Shown: positions 56,558 through 64,000 of the stretch, piece after piece | Numbering within the stretch: position 1 is the stretch's first letter | Layout of the letters: each line of letters starts with the position of its first letter | NCBI RefSeq assembly: GCF_964656455.1 | Contig: NC_135712.1 | Location: 71,739,239-71,803,238, forward strand | From: Halichoerus grypus | Lineage: Eukaryota > Chordata > Mammalia > Carnivora > Phocidae | Length of the DNA stretch: 64,000 nucleotides | Direction of reading: 5' to 3' | Notes under the pieces: model-generated | Database searches by the model: none | Seen by the model: the letters and a program-made list of their open reading frames with translations, nothing else | What the model was told of the DNA's origin: nothing | Program-made: the position numbers and the translations under genes

Positions 56558-56560
56558 CGC
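56518..56560. repeat. (TG)16 followed by GCGCGCACGC
   Basis: About 33 bases of TG repeat pass without a break in alternation into GCGCGCACGC. The whole tract alternates purine and pyrimidine, which favours left-handed Z-DNA. Confidence 0.95.
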
Positions 56561-56939
56561 TTAATTTCCTTCCTTCCACCAGTGACTTTTTGTGTTAAGA
56601 TCTTCACCTCTTGATGGTGAAAGCAGACCTTGACTCATTGCTTAGGCTTCCAGGAGGCCGAAGGAGAATGCAAACCAAGCAGGATGTTTTCTCTGCAAGG
56701 ACTGTTTACAAGCTTTTGGCAGTGGGAGTAACACACCCTGCTTATCCAGTGAGCGTCATTCTGTGGCAGGAGGCCTGCCCACTTGAGTGTAGGGCTAATC
56801 GGTTTATCTGGAGAGAGATCTGAGACGTAAAACCTTTAGAATGGAGATGCTACATGCGGTCCCCTGTATGGCCGAAGCTACTGGTACCGCTACGGCGAAC
56901 AGGTTGCCTCGCTGTCCCTGTCTGGGGAGATTGGCAGCA

Positions 56940-57130
56940 GCAGCAATGGCTGGTATTAACTGAGTGCGTACTAGATGCCAGCCACGAACCTAAGTGCTTT
57001 GTGAGTCCTGACCCTTAATCTGCACAGCCTCCGCATGAGGTAAGAAAGTGGCTACCAGAGTTTTGTGAAAAATCCAGCACAAAGAGGTTAGGTGACTCGT
57101 GCATGAGCACATCCCTGGTTGAGTGGCTGG
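56940..57130 (-). mobile_element. MIR fragment
   Basis: Reverse MIR pattern: GAGTGCGTACTAGATGCCAG, AACCTAAGTGCTTTGTGAGT, CCGCATGAGGTAAG and AAGAGGTTAGGTGACTCGTG. Confidence 0.58.
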
Positions 57131-57489
57131 CACGGTGTTCGGAAAGCTGATGACTAGGAATCAGAGGATTTGGGTTAATGGGTCAGGGTGCCCTTCACGG
57201 TGTCGGGCACAAGGCAGGAACTCTGCCAGTTGCAGTTTTTAGTCCTGTTGGTCTGGAATTGGACTGGAGAAGTGGGCCGCCTCTTGACATAGAAAGTGTG
57301 TTTGTCATAGCATATGTCACTGGAGATCTTGGAGGACCAGGGCTGTCAAGGAAAACACTACAGCTCATTTGGAGCTAACCTCAGAATTTAGCCAGAGAGC
57401 TTAGTCTGTGAGTTAATTAGGTAATTCATCCATCTTCCCCGCCTATTCCCATGCACACTGCAGTGGGGAAGGGTACGGCCTATGGAGAA

Positions 57490-57680
57490 CACGGTGGCTT
57501 AGACGCTAGCTCTGCCAGATACCACCTGTGGGCACTTAACTACTCCAGGCTCCAAGTGCCCCACTTGGTGAAGTGAGGATAAGAAAACACCCGTCTCCAG
57601 GGTTGCTGTGACAACCAAATGAGTTATATACAGAAGTAGCTTAAAATGATAGCTGGCACATGGTAAGTATTCAAGCAGTG
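57490..57680 (+). mobile_element. MIR element
   Basis: Forward MIR pattern: GACGCTAGCTCTGCCAGATA, CCTGTGGGCACTTAACTACT, GTGAAGTGAGGATAAGAAAA, TTGCTGTGACAACCAAATGA and TAGCTGGCACATGGTAAGTA. Confidence 0.68.
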
Positions 57681-57684
57681 TTCA

Positions 57685-58255
57685 TGTACTAGTATTGTTG
57701 CTAGTAATGACTATTCTTCTACTCAATCCCTTATTCCTCAGAGTATTGGAGGTGTTTGCTAAAATAACACAAAGCTAAAAAAATAAAAACAAAGAGAGAC
57801 CATGGCTGAATATATAGCAAATGAAAGCATAGACCTCAGAAAAAGTCGGAAACACGTGCCTAGTTGCAGAAAGAGCTTCTCAGCCTGCAGCCGGTGCAGA
57901 AAGAGTGAGCACCGTGATTTACTTAGCTCTCGTCATCAGAGACGAGGAAGCCATGCTTTCTCAAGCGTTTCCTTCTGAAATACGCTAACACCTTTATTTC
58001 TCTTTTCATGGAGGAAAATGGGCTCTAAGTTCTAATCTCCTGGCCCATGGCTGGGCTCTGTTCACTGCCCATGGTCCACTGGGGAAGCCTCTACCCCAGC
58101 TTAACCATGTCTTTCACTCCCCGCTATACTCTCCACCTGCTTGTCTTTTGTCCAAACTGAATTCTTTGCAATCAGTGGAGCATTTTATATTTTGGTTTGT
58201 GGTCAACTCTCCTTAGCCAAGAAGGGATGAACCAGGTCACTTTTTTTTTTTCTTT
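57685..58255. other. Intron sequence, nothing recognised
   Basis: Unique sequence leading to a T-rich run at about 58241-58255 before the candidate exon. Confidence 0.4.
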
Positions 58256-58259
58256 ACAG

Positions 58260-58370
58260 CTGACGGTCTACCACCTCATCTTTGGAAATCTCTTATGACC
58301 AAAGTCTTGTGGTAGTAATAGGGTTCTTGTAGTTGCTCCTAAGGAGAAATCCTGTTTCTCTGTGCTCCTG
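58260..58370 (+). other. Candidate cryptic or cassette exon (premature-stop type)
   Basis: A strong-looking 3' splice site (ten or more Ts, then TCTTTACAG ending at 58259) and a good 5' splice site (CTCCTG followed by GTGAGC at 58371) bound 111 bases. Joined after exon 2 in phase 1, it reads 18 codons (ADGLPPHLWKSLMTKVLW) and then TAG. Inclusion would therefore truncate the enzyme and probably trigger nonsense-mediated decay. An alternative reading is a minus-strand retrocopy whose poly-A is the T run. Confidence 0.3.
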
Positions 58371-58399
58371 GTGAGCGGATGTGCATAGGCTGAGGGAGC

Positions 58400-58560
58400 C
58401 GTGCATGCCTCTCCAGCCCGCTCTCGGTGTGGGTGGCGCAGTGCGCGTGTGGGCCCGATCACGTTGGCCATGGCGCCGGCTGCTCCGGCCACCCATCCCC
58501 GCTGCTGCCAGGTCCCCCTTGGCCAGACGGAGCCAATGGAGCCCTGGGGCTAGGAGGGGC
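58400..58560. other. Small CpG-enriched patch
   Basis: About a dozen CpGs in 140 bases (GGCGCAGTGCGCGTG, GGCGCCGGCTGCTCCGG), directly downstream of the candidate exon. Its nature is unknown. A short minus-strand frame with ATG near 58460 has no recognised homolog. Confidence 0.35.
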
Positions 58561-58947
58561 TGTGGGAGCTGGTCCCAGAGGCTGACTTTTATCTGTTTGT
58601 TTGCGTATTTCCAAGGGCTACCGAGCCAGGAAGAGGAGCAGCCCCCCAGAAAGAAAAAGGAACAGGAAACTGTTCAAAAGGGCATAATGAGATGAGGAAA
58701 GCAGCCGGAAACAGCTCGGAAATCGGGGGAGGCTGTAGCCAAAGCAAATCAGTCTTGGGGACCAGGCAGGCCAGAGGGATAAATCATCTGCAAACCTTTG
58801 AGACACCGTCCTTCTTGGCCCTGCCCAGCCAGGTCTGGGGGGTGGAAGTGTCCTCTACGGTTACTAAGGGACTTTCTGTGCCACTCCCACCCCCTGGCGT
58901 CAGTGTACAGATCTGGGGATCTGGACTTAGAAATGAACGTGTGGCCT

Positions 58948-59153
58948 GGGATGCCTGGGTGGCTCAGTTGTTTAAGCATCTGCCTTTGGCTCAGGTCATG
59001 ATCCCAGGGTCCTGAGATCGAGTCCTGTGCTGGGCTTCCAGCTCAGCCGGGAGTCTGCTTCTCCCTCTCCCTCTGCCTCTCCCCCTGCTTGTGCTCTCTC
59101 TGTCTGCCTCTCTCTCAAATGAATAAATAAAATCTTAAAAAAATAAAAAAGAA
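58948..59153 (+). mobile_element. Can-SINE, plus orientation
   Basis: Head GGGATGCCTGGGTGGCTCAG, body TCATGATCCCAGGGTCCTGA, tail AAATGAATAAATAAAATCTT. The 19-base target duplication AGAAATGAA(C/T)GT(G/A)TGGCCT sits at 58929-58947 and 59154-59172, with two changes that suggest moderate age. Confidence 0.96.
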
Positions 59154-59174
59154 AGAAATGAATGTATGGCCTTC

Positions 59175-61880
59175 ATGGCCAGCCCCTCCCAGGTGCTGCG
59201 TGGCCATCTGCCCTCCTTGCACCTCTTCTTCTGCTCCCCCCGCCTCGCCCTGCAAAGGTCAAAAGCACTCTCCCAGGAAGCCCCGGAGCCCCAGGTCGCT
59301 CCTTGATGCAGCTCAGAGATTCCTGTCCCTCGCCAGTGGCTCCATCACTCCGTTTCACCCAGTCCTGCTCTGCAGCGTGGAGTTCTGGTCTGTGTGTGGG
59401 GCAGAAAAAACAGGAGGGAGATGGGGGATGGGGTGCAGCATGGGGAGTGCAGAGGAGGGGTTCTCAGAGGTGCACACCCCAGTGACACAGCATGGGGGTG
59501 CAGACACAGGGCTTCCCGGGCAGAAGCCACACTGAGGAAATCAGTTGGCAACTGTGGCTTGCTTTTCAATTTGTGCCACATCTTTACTACTCTCAGTGAG
59601 ATTTGGGAAATCACCTTTAAATGTTTCCCTCACAGGAAGGATGAAATGGAGTCCCCAGTTAACAACTGCTTTCCTCTGGGTGAGTCAGACTAGTTTGTTT
59701 CTGTTTCTTGGGATTGATTATGAATGTGTAACCTAACAATGCCCCTTCTGGGGTTTCTGTCTCACCACTGTCCCCCACACACCCCCAACTCTTCACACGT
59801 GCCCGCATACACATGCACACACACAGATCTCTTCAGCTCCCTGATTTTTTGGCTGGGATTCAGGTTCAGCTGAACTAGGACGTGACGGCAAACCCGTCCT
59901 TGAGCCTTCCATATCCTTTTCTGGTCAGACTATTTATTGAACACCGCAGTTTTTAGTGGAGATAAGGGAGTTGTTGAATTGGGTCAGAGAATTTCAGGGT
60001 TGGGAAAAACTCGAAGGCACAATCCCTCCGTCAGTTCTCGAATCTCCTCTGTGGCATCCCTGGAGAGTGAGATGATGAGGTGCAAGCCGCTTGGACTCCC
60101 TATGGCAGGGAACTGCCGCCACCAGAAGCAGCCTCTTTCATCTTTGGACATGTTTGGATTTCAGAAACTTCTTTCTTACATTGTCCAAAACCTGCTTTTA
60201 TCTGTTGATGCTTGTACCAACTCTTAACCTCAGTGAAGAAGCCTAGTTCCTTTCTTTCAGGAATTCAAAGGCGGCTTTGAGTCAGGGGAAACAGCCCCAG
60301 TTTCCTCGTGTGTTCCCCACAGGAAATACTTCCAGACTGCCCACGATCCAGATGCCTGCTTTTGGGCATGCTGCTGCTGGTCTCTGCGCCTCTGAAAGTA
60401 TGGGGCTCAGATCTGAATAGGAGAGTACTTCAGAGGCGGGCGTCGTGGGAGAGGGACAGGCGCAAAGCAGAGTGCAGAGTAAGGCGACGTTCCCACCTCC
60501 GCGTGTGAGGCACTGCCCCTCTGTTGATGTAGCTGCATGTCAGTTCGCAGTTGGTGGCTGCATCCTGCTGGAGATGCAGTGCTTGGGGTTACAGCAAATT
60601 CCTGCACCCCCCCCAATGTGCTGTTAGACCACATAATGACACTTCCTGGGGTGGGCAGGGCAGGCTTCCTAAACTGGTCTGGAAATGACCAGTGAGAGCA
60701 GGGACGGAGACCGGCCTGGGGTTCTCGTGGTGGTGGGGGCTGGGGTTGGGGTGAGGGTTTGTACAGGCCGGGGTTCGGTGGCTTGAACTTCCTGCTGGCA
60801 CCCAAGACGGGAGCACCCAGGCTTTCTTAGCAGCTTGCCGAGGTTTTCGGGACAGAGGAGAAGAGGGAGGCTCGGGGCTTGAAAGTTGTCGGCAGTGAAA
60901 TGACAGAAAGCAGAAGCACGCTGCTGTTGTGTCTCTGCCGCGTGACCTCGGCAAGCTGGTCGGTGAGTTTGTGTGTCTCCTAACACACCCTCGGTGGACG
61001 TGGTTAACAGAGCAAGTCTGAAGCGAGAGTCCCGCGTTCACTCATTCGAGTTCAGCTTGCCGTTGAGGCCCGTCCTCAGATCCGGCTCCCAGGGCTGGGG
61101 CTAGAAGGAGGGCAAGACTGCCCGGTGAGCAGTACAGACGCAGAAACAGCTAATGGGACCCCATGCGCCCACAGTAGGATTATGTAATAAACAGTGTGAG
61201 GGAGGGAGCAAGTCTGCATGGATCACCAGCAAAGTGTCTGAGCATGAGGAGTTCGGCAGGAAGACACCCCCTGCAGCCTAAGGAAGGGGCAGAGCCCCGA
61301 GCTGGATGCGCTGATGTGAGGGTCCAGAGAGAGGGGTGGCAGGTGGCCCCAGACGTGCGGCAGAGGGGATGTCAGCTGTGTCCGCAGGCCTGGGGAATCC
61401 GTTCCCAGGCAGGGGTTTGGGCATTCCTGCCCCTTGGTTCTGAGTGGCCATGCCCTGCGTCTAACATCACACTTTCAGTGGACACTGTGGGCATGTGTTC
61501 TGTGAGGTAAGGAGTGTTGCTATGGGAACAGTGACTTTGGCGTCTTCTTACTGACTTACTCACATTGTCAATTCCAGCTGCATACTTCTGCCTTTTGACT
61601 GTTCGGAGTCCCTAGGGAAGCATAAGGGAGTCAGTGCACATAAGCTGTGGTGTGATATAAACTAATGTCCTGCCCTGCTCCACTTCCCCAGCCTCTCCGA
61701 CATCAGGATGTGTCCAGATGCGGGGAACTGGAGGAGCTGAGGGAGGGGCACGACAGACTAATCGAGTAATCCCAGAGTGTCAGAGGTGGCACACACTGAT
61801 GGTTCACAAGCGTGGATTGCTGTGTTTGGGACTGAGTAACAGAACCCAGATTCATCTTCAAGATCCGCTTCTCCACATTT
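59175..61880. other. Intron sequence, mostly unrecognised
   Basis: Contains a short CA-rich patch near 59797-59826. About 59935-60240 resembles mammal-wide repeat text (GTCAGAGAATTTCAGGGTTG) of uncertain family. A 150-codon minus frame (61041-60589) is low-complexity and not a gene. Confidence 0.35.
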
Positions 61881-61884
61881 CATC

Positions 61885-61990
61885 CCAGTTATTCTCAGAT
61901 CATGGGGGTGGAGTATGAGCCCAAAGATAATAGAATTACCTGGAGGGGATTTCAACATTCTGTGTAGCCCTCCTCTACCTGAGATTGTGT
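61885..61990 (+). mobile_element. MER5-like hAT fragment
   Basis: TTATTCTCAGATCATGGGGG, then AGAATTACCTGGAGGGGATT and TCAACATTCTGTGTAG resemble the start of MER5A (the TTCTCAAA..ATCACCTGGAGGG pattern). Confidence 0.4.
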
Positions 61991-62164
61991 TATGCACCCC
62001 AGGGTGGGGCAAGAGTGTCCTTCATCCTTACAGGTCATTACTGGAATGTGATGCCATTGTTAAAATTATGTCCTATCTTTTAGGTGTGTGAGCCGATAGA
62101 AGATTCTGCATGCTCACCTTATCTGTGCCTTGACTGAGCTACTATATGCTGACATCATCTGCAT

Positions 62165-62480
62165 TAGTAAGGCGAGGCTGGACTGGGCTGCAGTAACAAA
62201 CATGCCCTGAAATATCAGTGCTTTAATACCTATGTTTTTTTCCCTCCAAGCAAATTTCACTCTGGGCATATAGCCCTTTAGGGCAGCTTCCTTTCAAGAA
62301 ATAACCCAGGGGTCTAGGCTGTTTCCATCCTGCAGCCACACCACCTGGAACTCACAGCTCGCAGGGGAAGAGGGGACGGGGCTGTACAGTGGCTTCCCAC
62401 TGTTCCAGTCCAGAAGTTACCCCCATCACTGCTGCTCATGGTCCATTATCCGGGAACGAGTTAGATGGCCATGTGACTGC
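62165..62480. mobile_element. Old interspersed repeat, probably LTR-type, family uncertain
   Basis: Text such as GGGCTGCAGTAACAAACATG, AAATATCAGTGCTTTAATAC, CCAGTCCAGAAGTTACCCCC and GATGGCCATGTGACTGCAGG follows a common mammalian repeat that I recognise by pattern but cannot name securely. Confidence 0.4.
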
Positions 62481-62484
62481 AGGG

Positions 62485-63025
62485 AGCCAGGAGAACAGGG
62501 TATGGGTGTGCACTAGCAGCGTCCTTATGTCTGTATCTGCCTGACACCTGCTTTTAGAAAGTTCCCTTTAGGACTGGTCCTAGAGATCTTCATCTGAATG
62601 TCCCACAGATACGTCAAAGTCAACATGTATCACAGAACTGATTATCTTCTTCTCCTAAGTTTGCCTTTCCTTATCTTGGCAGATCATAGGTTGCCTGAGC
62701 CAGAAACAAAGAACTCCTCTTACACTCCCCTTCCTCCCTCATTTCCCCTGGGATTGTCAGATGGTCTCACCAGTTCTCACACCTATCTCTTGATGGCTCT
62801 GCTCTCTTTTCCTATCTACAGGGCTGATGCTCAGTCCATGCAGACTGTATGGCTACTCCGGTCGTAAAAATTTGAAATACTGACATTCTGGTAGGTAAGT
62901 TGCCACAACCCCTATGCTCAGCAACACTGGCCTGGCCGGACCTCTAGGAGCCTGCTGCAGTGGTCCAGGTGGCCACCTTTCCCTTTGGTTGGCTTTGCTT
63001 TGTGCTCTGTTGACCTGTGGGCCCT
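62485..63025. other. Intron sequence, nothing recognised
   Basis: Unique sequence between an old repeat and L2-like relics. Confidence 0.4.
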
Positions 63026-63029
63026 CTTT

Positions 63030-63440
63030 TTACTTATAAGGTCCTGCCACTTGTCTTCTAAGTACTTGGGTTGAGGATCACCTCCTGGGTGTCCTCGCCT
63101 GACCCCCTCTCCCCCCAGAGTTTTCTGTTTGCCTCTGTGGCCCTGAGAACACAGCCCTGATTGCTCTTTGGAATAGCTGTTTCTCTAGTCATCCCCATGA
63201 GACACGCAGCTCCTTAAGTGGATAGCTTCCTCACAGTGAATCTGGTTCTGGGAGAGTCTTGTATTTCCTTCTTTAAAAAACAGTAGTTGTGGGATGTGCC
63301 AAGCATGGTACTGGGTACTGATATTATAAGCCCTCCTGGAGCCTACAGTCTCATGGGAGAGGCCAGCCATAAGTAAATAAACAAATAAATATGTAATTAC
63401 AAATAGTGAAAAGTCCTAAGAAGAAAAAGAATGGGGTACC
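63030..63440 (+). mobile_element. L2-like relics
   Basis: The first part (GGATCACCTCCTGGGTGTCC, CTGACCCCCTC) and the second part (TGCCAAGCATGGTACTGGGT, CCTCCTGGAGCCTACAGTCT) match different L2 3' segments. They may be two separate relics. Confidence 0.45.
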
Positions 63441-63545
63441 TAGAGTAAGAGAGTATAAGCAAGTCCTTGGGCTTGGTCTGTAGGGTCCTGATCCTAGGAC
63501 CCCTCTCCTCAGCCCCTGGGGAGGGAAGTGAAAGGTGCGTCTTTT

Positions 63546-63563
63546 TCTTTTTAATATATATTT

Positions 63564-63605
<42 letters not shown>

Positions 63606-63766
63606 ATGCATGGGGGGAGGGGCAGAAGGAGAGGGAGAGAGAGAATCTCAAGCAGATTCCTGGCTGAACTCCCCACTGGGCAGGGCTCGATCCCATGACC
63701 CTGAGATCATCACCTGAGCCAAACTCAAGAGTCAGACATTCAACTGACTGAGCCACCCAGGCACCC
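63546..63766 (-). mobile_element. Can-SINE, minus orientation, with long GA tract
   Basis: TTTAATATATATTTATTTGA, a 37-base GA repeat, GAGAGAATCTCAAGCAGATT and head TGAGCCACCCAGGCACCC. The target duplication TGAAAGGTGC(G/A)TCTTTT sits at 63529-63545 and 63767-63783. Confidence 0.95.
63568..63604. repeat. (GA)18 microsatellite inside a Can-SINE
   Basis: 37 uninterrupted bases of GA repeat, an expansion of the GA-rich part of the element. Likely polymorphic and able to form a triplex. Confidence 0.95.
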
Positions 63767-64000
63767 TGAAAGGTGCATCTTTTGAGGGTCTGGTGACTTG
63801 AGACAAAATGGGGTGGGGACTGTGAGGTTTTCTTGACATCCGATAGCGAGGCTGCATTTCCTGGCTGCCATGAGACTTGGTTTGTAGGACACTGACATGG
63901 GATGACCCATAGGCTTCATTAAAACAAGGCAGTCACCAGAGAAGTGCCTGCATGGCCTCGTGTCCTCCTTGTGCCATGGGCTTCCTGTCCAGCCGCTGGC

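Larger units (their letters stand above)
19103..64000 (+). other. XXYLT1: XXYLT1 intron 2, 5' part
   Basis: From the GTAACC donor to the window end no frame encodes the following XXYLT1 segment, which should carry the DxD motif and the C-terminal catalytic half. The whole stretch is therefore taken as intron 2. A very long intron fits the large span of this gene in mammals. An unrelated small gene nested in the intron cannot be excluded, but none was recognised. Confidence 0.8.

Noticed and set aside
19103..64000. XXYLT1 exon 3 or 4 in the window
   Set aside because: No frame contains the expected DxD-bearing segment or the C-terminal catalytic sequence.
1..64000. A new multi-gene biological system
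   Set aside because: The window is intron sequence around one exon of a known glycosyltransferase gene. No gene cluster, operon-like layout or second coding gene was found.

Overview
This is mammalian nuclear DNA from a carnivore of the caniform, probably arctoid, branch (bear, seal or mustelid type). About two dozen tRNA-Lys-derived Can-SINEs lie in 64 kb, most with the head reading GCGCCTGGGTGGCTCAG, a CT-rich middle and an AAATAAATAAAATCTT tail. That form differs from the dog SINEC_Cf as I remember it. There is no bacterial or viral gene content. The many computed open reading frames are chance frames in intron and repeat sequence.

Only one coding exon can be supported: 18955-19102 on the + strand, a 148-base internal exon recognised as exon 2 of XXYLT1, the xyloside xylosyltransferase that extends O-glucose glycans on Notch EGF repeats. 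The window is therefore the inside of one large gene read left to right: 1-18954 is the 3' part of intron 1 and 19103-64000 is part of intron 2. Neither exon 1 nor exons 3-4 (including the DxD catalytic motif) is present.

Layout. 1-2.3 kb: GC-rich intron with a small CpG-dense patch (about 945-1170) and two CTCF-like motifs. 2.3-18.9 kb: Can-SINEs, an MLT1-like LTR, MIR, L2 and L1 relics, a near-perfect heat-shock-element array at 3.4 kb and a possible p53 site at 4.7 kb. 18.9-19.1 kb: the exon. 19-37 kb: mostly GC-moderate unique intron with MIR/L2 relics, a (TG)n tract, a 13-copy 30-bp minisatellite (26.36-26.75 kb), an L1 relic and a (C6A)3C6 tract. 37-51 kb: repeat-dense and AT-rich, with antisense L1 relics split by many Can-SINEs, including one cluster of neighbouring insertions. 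51-64 kb: mostly unique intron with MIR/L2 relics, a Z-DNA-prone TG/GC tract, a splice-bounded candidate cassette exon at 58.26 kb and a Can-SINE with a long GA tract at the right end.

No gene cluster or new enzymatic system is visible. The points most worth a second look are non-coding: the heat-shock-element array, the CpG/CTCF patch, the G4-prone and minisatellite tracts, and the candidate premature-stop exon. Repeat family names come from memory of consensus sequences, not from a database search, so subfamily names and edges are approximate.
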